Shown here: in pieces, positions 12,336 through 22,281 of the stretch
Layout: the number at the start of each line of letters is the position of its first letter
Position numbering within the stretch: position 1 is the stretch's first letter
Origin: Cricetomys ansorgei
Taxonomy: Eukaryota > Chordata > Mammalia > Rodentia > Nesomyidae
Direction of reading: 5' to 3'
Length of the DNA stretch: 64,000 bases
Assembly (NCBI GenBank): GCA_026225945.1
Contig: JAMJFZ010001133.1
Location: 5,538,501 to 5,602,500, forward strand
Translations under genes and position numbers: made by a program
Notes under the pieces: generated by a model
The model's input: the letters and a program-made list of their open reading frames with translations, nothing else
What the model was told of the DNA's origin: nothing
The model's database searches: none

Positions 12336-12464
12336 TTTGTAGCAGTGCACTGCTGCTGGGACTGCTCAACCAAGAAGGACAAGGAGGTGTTTTCATACAT
12401 GGAAACCCTGCTAGACCTCAGCAGTGGAAACCACCATCCTGACCAGGGCCAAATTCCATAGTGG

Positions 12465-13200
12465 AAGCTGACACAGGAAGCAGAACCCAGGAGTCAGTGT
12501 CATACAGGAAGAGACATCTGGGATGAGTCAGAACAAAGGACAGGCAAAGTGATAAACCAGAGGAAGAGTAACAGAAGAGTCAATTACAGCAAAGTCAATC
12601 ACAGTAGGCAGTTACAGGAGCAATTAGACAAAGGCACTTTGAGAGAGTCAGTGTGAAGCAGTCTGAGGATAAGGCAGAGAAGCAAAGAAGCTGACTGAGT
12701 CAGTGTGGAGCAGTGAGAGTGCACAGAAAGACATAGAGACACAGAGGCAGCTCGACAGAGTCATTATCAGAAGGGAAGCATGAGTCAGTTTGAAATTGAG
12801 GAGAGCAGTTCAGTCTGAGGCAGAGAGTCAGAAGATCTCTGTCAGAAACAGTAAGCTGGCTCAGATAAGTTTGAAACAGCTTGAAGAAGACTTTGAACCA
12901 GAACAATGAGTGAGTTGAACTAGAATAGTAAGAGTTCAGAAGGAGCTAGTCAGAGTGGCTCAGTCAGCAGTAAACTCAGAGATTAATTAGATTGTACAGA
13001 CGTTTAAATGTTCTAGATTGTAGGGAGGCTAAAGATGAAGACTTACAGCTCAAGGATTAAGAATTAATTGTAAAGAGGCATAAACTCACTAGGGATCCAG
13101 GCTAGAATTGGTGATTTAATTAGATAAATAATAAAAAGGCTTTGAACCTGAATCTATAAGTACAAATACACCTATAACCTTGTATAAGTGAAATGCAAGC
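12465..13200 (+). mobile_element. LTR-like family, copy B (5'-truncated)
   Basis: It starts within the family at 'ctgacacaggaagcagaacc' and continues 'aggagtcagtgtcatacagg', 'gacatctgggatgagtcaga' and 'ggacaggcaaagtgataaac', closely following copies C and F. Further on it matches copy E ('gagacacagaggcagct', 'aggagctagtcagagtggct', 'cagtcagcagtaa'). The TG-start half is missing. The junction with the antisense ERVK-like remnant is at about 12465. It fades out at about 13200, just before LINE-1 ORF2 resumes. Confidence 0.6.
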
Positions 13201-13219
13201 ATTCATTAGATGTTTCCCT

Positions 13220-13652
13220 AATCAAAATAATAAAGCCCAGGTCCATATAGTTTTTCTTCAAAATTCTATCAGACTTTCAAAAACAAAGTTAATGCCAATA
13301 CTCCTCAAACCATTCCACAAAATAAAAACTGAATGAACATTGGCCAATTCATTTTATGAGGCCACTGTTAACCTGATACCCAAACCACATAAAGAATCAA
13401 CAAAGAAGGAGTTGCTGAACATGGATGCAAAAATACTCAATGAAATATATGGCAACTGAGTCTAAGAACACATCAAAAAGATTAGCCACCATAATCAAGT
13501 AGGCTTCATGCCAGGGATACAGGGATGTTTCAATATAAGAAAATCAGTGAATGTAATCTACCATATAAACAAATTAAAAGAAAAAAAAAAGCACAGTATT
13601 ATCCTATTACATGCACAAAGACTTTTGATAAAATCCAACACCCTTTCATGAT
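13220..13652 (+). pseudogene. LINE-1 ORF2 remnant, reverse transcriptase N-terminal part (segment 2)
   Basis: It resumes with 'gcccaggtccatatagtttt', where the LINE-1 consensus reads gcccaggaccagatggtttc, and continues 'aattctatcagactttcaaa', 'ccaatactcctcaaaccatt', 'aatcaagtaggcttcatgcc' and 'ttgataaaatccaacaccct'. This is the region just before and into the reverse transcriptase fingers. About 1.1-1.2 kb of ORF2 between 10589 and here is absent. It is split after 'catgat' (13647-13652) by a solo LTR. Confidence 0.85.
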
Positions 13653-14936
13653 TGTTGGGATCCAGGTTACCCAGACTATGGAAGTTTCAGCTTGACAAGG
13701 TTCCTGAGCATCTGCTGTTGGGAACTGGAATTCCTTAACTGCCTTGCCCCTTTCTTATCTTTACTGTACGGTGATATACATTTTCTCATCAATAATAAGA
13801 TCTGCATAGCCTAATAGTAATATCCAAATTAATCCCTGAGCTGGCCACTGTGGGCTGGAATGAAACACAGCCATGCTATTCAGAAGTAAAGTGTAATCAC
13901 ATATGGACTTCCAAGTCCTGGAACGTGAGAGCAACCCAGGTTTATTGCAAGTGCATCATAAAGCTATTCTTGGAGTAAATGCAGATCTTCCCAGGAAGAG
14001 ATAAGCCTTAATAGATAGAAGCCAGAGAGCTTAGTTAGAAAGTTAGTGCACCTGGAAAGACAAGCAGACAATTAGCCCTTCACTAACGAAGAATATAGCA
14101 AGCCTGCACCAACTTAAAAGTAAACATTCCCAGGACTTAAAGAGAGAAATAGCCTTCAACCTAGTCAGGCCACCAGATAAGACTAGAAATTTAGAGCTTT
14201 TGACCCAGAAGAATAATATACATACCAAAGAACTAAAAAACCATAAAATCCTCCCTTGGTGCCTTCATGGCACCCTGAACTATCTGTGCAAGGCAAATGG
14301 CAATCAGCAGTGACATCCCTACCATCCACTAATTAATCATTGTATCATTTACTCTTTGGTGATAACTGAGTAACTTTGAAACCTGCAGCTGTAAAGAGGA
14401 AAGACACCTTCGCATTGGTTCCTGTTTGAGATATGCCTGACACCTGCATCCCTTTGATAAGCATCCCTGCAGTGCTACTTAAGGGACAGAAAAAGTCTTG
14501 GAGAAGAACAACGACAAACGACGAGAGACAAGGATGAGGACAATGGACGTAGAGACAGAGACAGACAGCTCAGGAGAGACGAGGAAAAATGAACTAATTG
14601 AGGCGGATAGATTGTAAGGCCTAGAGAGTTGGATTGCTAGCTTAGAGAAGCTTTATTTTATTCCCTTAATGTGCACATTGTTATTTTCTTTGATTTTATT
14701 CTTTGCTTTTCTTTATCTTTCTTTATTTTACTATTAAAGAAGCACTCTTGCGTGTCATAATCACCACAAGGCATATTCTATGTGTCTTATTAAAGAGCAT
14801 TAAGCTTGCCAACTAAGGGTCCCATAGAAGAGTGAGGTACTGCACTCACTTGTCATAGTTTACGTTGTTTATCCTCCTTCGTGGAAGCTGAGGAACCCAT
14901 CCCGGGGACTAGAGCTGGATTCAGACCCCCCCTGCA
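13653..14936 (+). mobile_element. Solo LTR (ERVK-like) with 6-bp target duplication
   Basis: The element begins TGTTGGGATCC at 13653 and ends CCCCTGCA at 14936, the TG...CA ends expected of an LTR. It is flanked by an identical 6-bp CATGAT at 13647-13652 and 14937-14942. Removing it rejoins LINE-1 ORF2 in the expected order ('ccctttcatgat' then 'aaaagacctg'). At 1284 bp it is a long LTR with no coding region. A purine-rich stretch lies near 14490-14590, and an ATTAAA polyadenylation-like signal at 14733-14738 precedes a GT-rich segment. A 6-bp duplication suits ERVK-type integrases. Orientation rests on these signals. The family is not named. Confidence 0.85.
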
Positions 14937-14942
14937 CATGAT

Positions 14943-15747
14943 AAAAGACCTGAAGAGATTAGGGATACAAAGGACATATTTAACATATAAAGGCAATTTA
15001 CATGAAGCCTATAGGCAACTTCAAATTAAAAAGAGAGAACACAAAGCAATTCCATTAAACTCAAGAACAAGACAAGTTAGTCAACTCTTCATAATCTTCA
15101 ATGTAGTATTTGAGGCCTTAGTTACAGCAATTAGACAACTGAAGTAGATCAAGTGGATACAAATTAGAAAGGAAAAAATCAAAGTATTGCTATATGAAGA
15201 TGATATATATGTATGATAGCATACATAAGTTTCTCAAAAAATTCCTCCAGGGAACATGTATAGCTGATACATAATTTCTACAAAATGCCTGGATACAAGA
15301 TTAACTAAAAATAAATAAATAAATAAATACATAAATAAATAAATAAATTTAAAAAACCAATAGCCCTTCCATTTACAAGTGACAAATGGACTGGGAAAAT
15401 TTAGGGGAACAACACCTACCGTAATAGCTTCAAATAATATAAAGCATTTTGGAATAACTCTAACCAAGCAAGTGAAAGACTTATATGATAAAAACTTAAA
15501 GTCTTTGAAGAAAGAAATTGAAGAAGATATCACAAGATGGAAAGATCCCAACACTCATGGGTCTGTAGAATTAACACAGTAAAAAAGACTATCATACCAA
15601 AAGCAAACTAAAGATTCAGTGCAATCCCCATCACAATTTCAACACAATTCTATACAGACCTTGAAAAGATAATTCTCAACTTCATAAGGGGGAAAAGAAA
15701 ACAGGATAGTTAAAACAATCTTAAGAGCAAAAGCTACATTTTTAAAT
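14943..15747 (+). pseudogene. LINE-1 ORF2 remnant, reverse transcriptase core (segment 3)
   Basis: It continues ORF2 immediately after the solo LTR. The frame to 15144 translates to a reverse transcriptase segment ('KDLKRLGIQRTYLTYK', 'AIPLNSRTRQ', 'FNVVFEALVTAIRQLK'). At 15193-15204 the catalytic F/YADD box reads YEDD, with the Ala changed. Frame 15379-15582 keeps 'KHFGITLTKQVKDLYDKN', matching the conserved thumb region after the active site. An AAAT microsatellite at 15310-15347 and many stops interrupt it. It is broken again at about 15748 by a second LTR. Confidence 0.85.
15310..15347. repeat. (AAAT)n microsatellite
   Basis: AAAT/AATA units are tandemly repeated with one C interruption, inside the LINE-1 ORF2 remnant. 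Confidence 0.9.
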
Positions 15748-16242
15748 TGTAATTACTATGTCTATAAAACCAGGACAGATAACTTTCTGGAAAGCTGGAT
15801 GGAGAATGTGGACATGAGATACAAAAAGTTATAATCCTGTAATACCATTTGCCCAAGGACAGATAACTTCTTGAAATGTTGGATGGGGAATATGTAGAAT
15901 CGATTCAACTAATCCAAATGCACAGGATGTGCTCCAAATACACCAGTTATACTTAGTCACTCATAGGTATGAGATAATCCTGACAGAAAGTACATCAGGA
16001 TGTATGCTTGCCCCTGATTGGACCTGGTGCAAAATACATAGCCTTTTGGGTTCTGCTTTTCAAGGAATGTGTTTCATGTGACTCTGGGTCATTTTGTGGG
16101 AATTCTGAAGTGGTAGAACCACTCCATAGGAACCTACAAATGGTACTAATCAGAGTCTATCTTCCTGGCCAGTATTTAATTAATTAAATTAAAGCTTACT
16201 TCAAAATTATCTCATTTGTGGCAATGGTCTTATTCTTGAACA
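15748..16242 (+). mobile_element. Gammaretrovirus-like solo LTR with duplicated U3 segment
   Basis: It interrupts LINE-1 ORF2 between 'gcaaaagctacatttttaaa' and the region resuming near 16265. It starts near a TG at 15748 and ends near 'gaaca' at 16242. Two copies of an approximately 40-bp segment start at 15772 and 15856 ('aggacagataactttctgga' and 'aggacagataacttcttgaa'), an 84-bp period typical of U3 enhancer repeats. Downstream come a 'gaaccactccata' segment and 'attaaattaaagcttacttc' (about 16179-16202), which resembles the AATAAAGCTTGC polyadenylation region of murine gammaretroviral LTRs. There is no coding region. I could not identify a clean 4-5 bp target duplication, so the ends are approximate. 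Confidence 0.6.
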
Positions 16243-18705
16243 GTGGGATTTATAAAATTCTGAAAATTAAAAATAAAAAACCCAAAGTGAAACAAAAAAC
16301 TGCTTGAGTTATCACCATCCGTGATTTGAAGGTATACTACAAAAGCCAGAGTAATAAAAACCACATGGTATGGTGTAAAGACAGACACCCTGATTAATGG
16401 AATTGGATTGAAGACTCAGACATAAATCTAAACACATATGGACAACTGATTTTTGATAAGGGAGTCAGAAATACACACTGGAAAGAAAAAAGGCAGTATC
16501 TCCAACAAAGGGTGCTGGTCAAATTGGATGTCTGCATGTAGAAGAATGCAAATAGATCTATATTTATTACCTTGCACAGAACTCAAGTCTAAGTGGATCA
16601 AAGACCTCAATATAAAACCAATACAGTGAACCTGATAGAAGAGAAAGTGGGAAAGAGCTTTCTGAACAAAGCACTTATAATGCATGCAGTAAGATAAACA
16701 ATTAATAAATGGGACCTCATGAAATTGGAAAGGTTCTGTAAGGCAAAAGACATCAACTGGACAAAGCTATACTCTATAGACTAGAGATTTTTGTGAAATC
16801 CACATGTGACACAGGACTAATATGGAAAATATATAAAGAACTGAAGAAACTAAACATCAAAAAAACCAAATATTCGTATTTAAAAATGGAATACAAATCT
16901 AAACAAAAAAATTTTAATAGAGGGTTCTCAAATGGCTGAAAAACACTTAAAGAAATGTTCAACATCCTTAGCCACCAGGGAAATACAAATCAGAACTACT
17001 CAGAGATTGCATCCTACATTTGTCAGAATGGTTTAGATCAATAACACAAATGACAGCTCATGCTGGCAAGGACGTGGAGCAAGAATAACACTCTTCCACT
17101 GATGGTGGGGCAAACTTGTATAGCCACTATGAAAATCAAAATGGCAGTTCCTCAGAAAGTTGGGAATCAATCTACCCTATAACCCAGGTATACCCTTGGG
17201 CATAGACCTAAAGGAAGCTCCATCCTACCACAAGGGCACATGCTTAACTAATGTTCATTGTGGCTTTATATATATAATAGCTAGAAACTGGAAAAAAACC
17301 TAGATGTCCATCAACAGAAGAATAGATTTTTTAAAATGTAGTACATTTACACAATAGAGTATTATTTTAAAAAAATGACATCATAAAATTTTCAGGCAAA
17401 TAGATGAGTTAGAAAAAAATCATCCTGCATGGTATAATTCAGATCTAGAAAGACAACGATTTTATGCATTCACTTATAAGTGGATATTAGCCATTAATTA
17501 AATGATAACCAAACTACAATCTATAGACCCAGAGAGGTTAGGTAAAGATGAGGGGTCTAGTCAAGACACATGGATCTCTCTGGTTGGAGGAAATAGAATA
17601 GATCTTAGACTGTGTACAGGTGTGGTTGCGAGTAGGGCATCAGGTTCAGAGTTGGGGGATGGTGTGCAGGGAGACTGTGTGGGGAGAGATGACTAGAATT
17701 GGAAGACATTTTGGAGGGTGATGTGAAAACAAGGAACTTCCTGAAATCTCTGAAAATGATCCTAATGTGGACATCTAGTAAAGGGAGATATAGAGACCCA
17801 ACTGGCCATCTCTTGCAGTCAGAGTAGGCTTCCAGTGATTGGGTTAAGTGCAATTGAGTTGTTTGTGAAGGCGCTCCTATGGAAATCCCAAGAGAACCCA
17901 GGCTGTTGCTTCAAGAAAGGATTACATACTAAAAACTGAGAGCAAGGCCCCATTGCTGAGGACAACAATTGCACAACTCAATTATCATTGAGATGCTGAG
18001 CTGGTGCCTACTTGGAGCCTTCACCCTACATTCTAATGTCTTTAGTAAAGGAAGATATTCTGCAAGCTACCAAAAGATAATCATGTACAATTACTCAGCC
18101 ACAAAACCTACAATCTGTCTTGACTGAAAAATATGGTAGGGTAATGTGGCACAGAACTTGGAGTAGTCAACCAATGTCTGATTTGACATAAGGCCTACTC
18201 CACAAGAAGGAAACCATAACTGACATTGCTTGAATAACATAGAACCAGAGACTAGATAGCACAAAGACCTGGGGAGAAACCAAACACTATTTGTGTAAAA
18301 GAAATAACATCAATAAAATTATTCTTACTGAGATTCTGCTATACTCATAGATTGGTGCTTCATCCAGTCATCATCAGAGCACAGAATAGCTTCCTCTGGC
18401 AGCAGATGGGAACACATGCAGAGACCCACATACATGTATTATCAGAGAGGGAGTCTAAATTGTAGGTCTCCATCAAATCAGTCCCCTGAGCACTCAGGGA
18501 ATCCCTCAGATGAGGAAGTGGAATGATTGTAAGAGCCATAGGGAATGGAGGACACAAGGAGAAGGCCCTCTGAATCATCTAAGCAAGGCACAGATACTGA
18601 AACTCACAGAACAAGCTCACAGATAATACTGAAGTAACAAGCACAGAGCCTGCAATAATCTGTACCAGATCCTCTGTGACATGTCATAGCTATTAGCATA
18701 GTGCT

Positions 18706-18746
18706 TTTTTGTTTGTTTTTTTGTTTGCTTGTTTGTTTGTTTTTTT
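18706..18746. repeat. (GTTT)n-like T-rich microsatellite
   Basis: GTTT units are interspersed with T runs inside the LINE-1 3' UTR. Related LINE-1 3' UTRs have a plain T-rich segment here. Confidence 0.8.
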
Positions 18747-19036
18747 ATGGGACTCTTGAGTCTGAGAAGTAGAGGGTCTCTGACTCTTGTGCTTGTTCTT
18801 GGATATCTTTTCCTCCTGTTGAGTTGCCACAATTTCAATGTGATGGTTTCTACTTCATCTTATTATATTTTAGTTTGTCATATTTGGTTGTTTATAACTT
18901 CTAGGCCTGTTTTTTCTAATGAGTGACAGAAAGGGAGTGGATCCAAAGAGAAGAGGAGGTGGAAAGGAACTGGTAACTACAGAGAGAGGAGAAACTATAT
19001 TCAAGATACGTTGTATGAGAAAAAAAATCTATTTTC

Positions 19037-19042
19037 AATAAA
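19037..19042 (+). terminator. LINE-1 polyadenylation signal AATAAA
   Basis: AATAAA follows 'ctattttc', the standard terminal motif of Lx/L1 3' ends, and marks the end of the element. Confidence 0.8.
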
Positions 19043-19180
19043 AAGGGATGCATACTGAAAATAAAGACATAAGTTTTAATATATTTCATCTTCATATGCA
19101 GACAAAACAAACACCTTTCATTCATTGTAATGTTCTAGGAAAATAAAACAGTACTTTGGTTTGCATAAAATATGATGAAT

Positions 19181-19339
19181 AGCCAGGAGTTGGTGGCACA
19201 AGCCTTTAATCCCAGCACTTGAAAGGAAGAGACAGGTGAATCTCTGTGAATTCAGGGCCAGCCAGGTCTACTGAGTGAGTTTCAGGATAGCCAGAGTTAC
19301 AACAGAGAAACCCTGTCTCAAAACAAACAAACAAAAAAA
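19181..19339 (+). repeat. B1 SINE
   Basis: It starts 'agccaggagttggtggcaca' and continues 'agcctttaatcccagcactt', 'gggccagccaggtctactga', 'gtttcaggatagccagagtt' and 'acagagaaaccctgtctcaa', then an A-rich tail of AAAC units. It is nearly full length and less diverged than the 5.9-kb copy. I saw no clear target duplication. Confidence 0.92.
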
Positions 19340-19891
19340 TCAAAGTTAAAAATATCTCATAAAGAATATGTATTTTCTTTCAGAGATGATGTGAAAAACA
19401 ACTAACTCTTCCTTTAAAAAGAGATTATTAGTAATCAATTTGCTTGCTAGCAAAGCCAGCAAGAACTCTGTAGAACACTGATAAATTGCATTCATTATAT
19501 TCATTATTGTCTTTTAATTGAATGTAGACTGCAAAAAAAATCTTTATGAAGAGAAACATATATATTGGAGAAAAGAGCTTTTTATTTTCTTTTATCAGGG
19601 AAGCCTGTTGAATGTGATTTATATTTAAATCATACAATAATATAGATCGCATGATATTCTGTTTCTTCCCATTTGAAACAACAATGAATATGAAGCCAAC
19701 AGAAAATAGATTTTATAAAAATAAATATTTCTGGGAGAAATTGCTTTAAGGAAATTTAATAATCTTACTTACATTTTCTTCTTAGTGAAATCTTGTAAAG
19801 AAAATTAAGCATTGCTTTTTAAACTCATTTCATTCTACCTTCCTCCATATCATTATAGAAACTCTCTTCTACAATACCATGCTTCACCATG
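19340..19891. other. Unassigned AT-rich sequence
   Basis: No gene and no recognised repeat. Confidence 0.45.
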
Positions 19892-20215
19892 TTTATCTTA
19901 GTTTCTTTTTATATTGCTCTGATAAAACATCCCAGGAAAAGCTACTAACGGAAAGGTTTATTTTACCTCCCAATTTTGGGGTATTGTCCATCTGGCAGTG
20001 AATTCAAGATTGCAGGAGGATAAAGTAGCTGTGAGAGTGGATCCAAAATCAGTAAGCAAGGAGAAGAACGAACGCATTCTGCTCAGCTCTCATTTTCCAT
20101 TCACAAAGTCATGCCATGGAATGTCTCCTACTTTTCCCAATATTGCCACACACAAGGACTTGGGTGTCTTTTCAGTTATAACCTACACTTCAATCCAAAT
20201 CTTTACACTTAAGTT
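19892..20215 (-). mobile_element. MaLR-like LTR relic (ERVL-MaLR group), antisense
   Basis: Read on the plus strand it opens 'cttagtttctttttatattg', then 'ctctgataaaacatcccagg', 'ggaaaggtttattttacctc' and 'ttcaagattgcaggagg'. This matches the familiar antisense form of a rodent MaLR-type LTR ('ttagggtttctattgctgtgatgaaacaccatgacc...' pattern) and is the opposite orientation of the element at 61.09-61.48 kb. Divergence is high and the right end is approximate. The 74-codon frame over it is not a gene. Confidence 0.5.
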
Positions 20216-22170
20216 ACCTTAAAATTGAAATCTCTCTTGGTCTCTTACTGATCATGTCTGCTAGATACGTCTCTGTACCACATAAGTGTTGTTATTGCCT
20301 GATAGATTTAGCAAGAGTCATAAATCAAGTTCTTTGAGCCAGCTTTAAGGGCCCTGAAGGTTCACTTACATGAAGCATCTCATCTACCTGGCAGGCATGA
20401 ATTATATGACGGACAAGGACTTACTCTATGAAAATAATGTACCGTCTTTAAATTCAAAACATAATGCCCCCTCATTTGGCAGGGCTTGGGATATTGTTCT
20501 TCCTCTTTGATCTCCTCTATGTATCAAATAACATTTTGGAAGATGTTCCCTTTAAGAAAATAGTTGAATACCACTGCCTTATTGGACTAAACCTCAACTA
20601 AATCTCAATTCAAAGTCTAACCTCTGATTTTACATTCTGTTTCTCTTTTACATCATACGTATTAATCTTGGAACCTTTAAGTGTGTTTTCCTCAGTCCTT
20701 TGTCCCACGAATCCAATATATTATTTAGTGTGGGATATCTTCTGATTTCTTTTCATCTGGAAAAGCAGTTTTTCCCCTTTACATTCTCAGTACCTCACTT
20801 TATCTTAGGTAGATGTCTCCAGACCTCTACTTGGTCCTCTTTCCTTCTCTTATTTATAGAACTATACTAACTAAACATGAATCCAAGAATGACTTTGATG
20901 TTTACAGTAGTTGTTATCTGAAGCCTTACCCACTATACATAAAAATGGGGAGGACAAGATGGTTGCATTTGTTTGAAATGTGCTCATAAGAATGGAAGAA
21001 ATCTGGGTAAAGTTTTCAGTTTTAACATATGGAGAATATATTAAGCAGAGATTACAGAATATAAATGAAACTCAATCATTATAGAGTTGAAAATCTCTGT
21101 GATAACTGAGAAGTAGTAAGTTGGAGGTATTTACCAAAGGTTTTGGGTAGAGACTTCACTATACATTGTTCAATACTGTTCAGATATAAAAGCAATATCT
21201 TGATGAGTTAAAATTAATATAACAGAATAACATATATAAATAAAAACTTCCATAAAAGGAATTCATTTTGCTGTTGGGTGTACAAGCCATATCATATCTA
21301 TAACTTGTGCTCTAAATGAAGCTTAGACTTTTTGAAACATTCAAAGAGATGGCATTTTAAGAATTCTTTTCAATTTTCATCTGAATAAGTAGTAAAAGAT
21401 TTTCTATTCCCAGACTTTAGTCTGACAGCAATGTTCTCAATATCAGCGGCTATAAAGAATTCATTTTTTTTTTTCATCCCAGGAGTTTAACACCATGCCA
21501 GTGTTCAGAATGCCTTAGATTAATATAAGTTGAAGGGATTTGTGAATGAAGCTGCTCAATTCAGGTTGATGCTCTACATTAATCCTAGAAGTAATGCAAT
21601 TTTTTCCCTGGCATGTTGTAAAAGCAGAGACAAATTGACTTTGGAGCAGAACGGATATCTAGACAGCTTTCCAAGTCTTTGTAATTGTGTGTTCATAGTG
21701 TAGCTTAATTATCTTTAATGAAATGATGTGAGTTCTTTGAATAACTGACAAATCCTGTGGAGAAAATTTATAGACCTACACTAGATATTTTTGAAGTTAA
21801 CTAGAATTAAAAAAAAACAACTTTTATTATATTTTAATGTTTGAAAGGAACAAAACATCAAATATTTGTCGTTTTTCTTCTTGTAGGATCTACATTTTCA
21901 ATGTAAAATATTATTTTTTGGCAGTTCTCCCATGCTTTAACAGAGTGAATTTTTGTAAACAGAATTGTTTCAGCTAGTTACAGAGATAAATTTGGCTGCA
22001 AGCTGTACATTCTGAAAAGAATTTTATCTTTTGTTTTGTTTTGTTTTAATGCAAAAGTGAAATTTTAATTGGCCCAATATCAGTTGTGTTTGAAGCTCAC
22101 CTGATGGACAGGATGTTTGGAAAGATGTAAAGTGACACCTCTGGGAAGCCGTAATGAAAACAGTGTTTCA
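20216..22170. other. Unassigned, repeat-free sequence
   Basis: I recognise no repeat here and no coding potential. The part at 21340-21780 is free of simple sequence apart from one short T run and is a candidate for comparison with other mammals. No function can be claimed from one sequence. Confidence 0.4.
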
Positions 22171-22281
22171 GGGCTGGGGCTGCAGTTCCACAGTAGAGCA
22201 TATGCCCCAAATGTACAAAACCCTGCTCATTCACTGATGGAAAAGTAGAGGATTAAACAAATGGAAAAAAAAAATAAAACA
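22171..22281 (+). repeat. ID-like SINE (tRNA-Ala/BC1-related)
   Basis: It starts 'gggctggggctgcagttcca' and continues 'cagtagagcatatgcc', following the ID head (GGGGCTGGGGATTTAGCTCAGTGGTAGAGC...). It ends with an A-rich tail at about 22262-22280. The middle is diverged. Confidence 0.6.

Larger units (their letters stand above)
10590..12464 (-). mobile_element. Degenerate ERVK-like remnant, antisense, with two LTR-like ends
   Basis: Two related blocks lie in direct orientation: 10590-10740 and about 12336-12464. They share 'tgtag', a 'gctgctg' core, a 'gacaaggagg' word and 'ccctgctagacctc', and remain alignable to a later 'agtggaa' word. Just left of the right block, 12318-12335 reads on the minus strand as a close match to the retroviral primer-binding site for tRNA-Lys ('tggtgtaccaatgtgggg'). 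A minus-strand LTR ending in GCTACA would then sit immediately upstream of it. This fits an old antisense provirus, 5' LTR on the right and 3' LTR on the left, with a short internal region and no intact reading frame. Family and full LTR length are unclear. Confidence 0.5.
16243..19050 (+). mobile_element. LINE-1 (Lx-like), segment 4: ORF2 C-terminus, 3' UTR and 3' end
   Basis: From about 16265 ORF2 resumes ('gtatactacaaaagccagag', 'acatggtatggtgtaaagac', 'gaaatgttcaacatccttag', 'acccaggtatacccttgggc'). This is followed from about 17.5 kb by the long rodent LINE-1 3' UTR ('caactggccatctcttgcag', 'catcatcagagcacagaata', 'ctccatcaaatcagtcccct', 'gagggtctctgactcttgtg', 'gacagaaagggagtggatcc'). 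It ends in 'ttgtatgagaaaaaaaatct' and an AATAAA at 19037-19042. This is the true 3' end of the element that begins at about 8.6 kb. Confidence 0.9.

Noticed and set aside
15310..15347. Regular spaced repeats as possible CRISPR-like arrays
   Set aside because: All tandem repeats here are microsatellites or short imperfect tandems with no unique spacers, and the DNA is mammalian.
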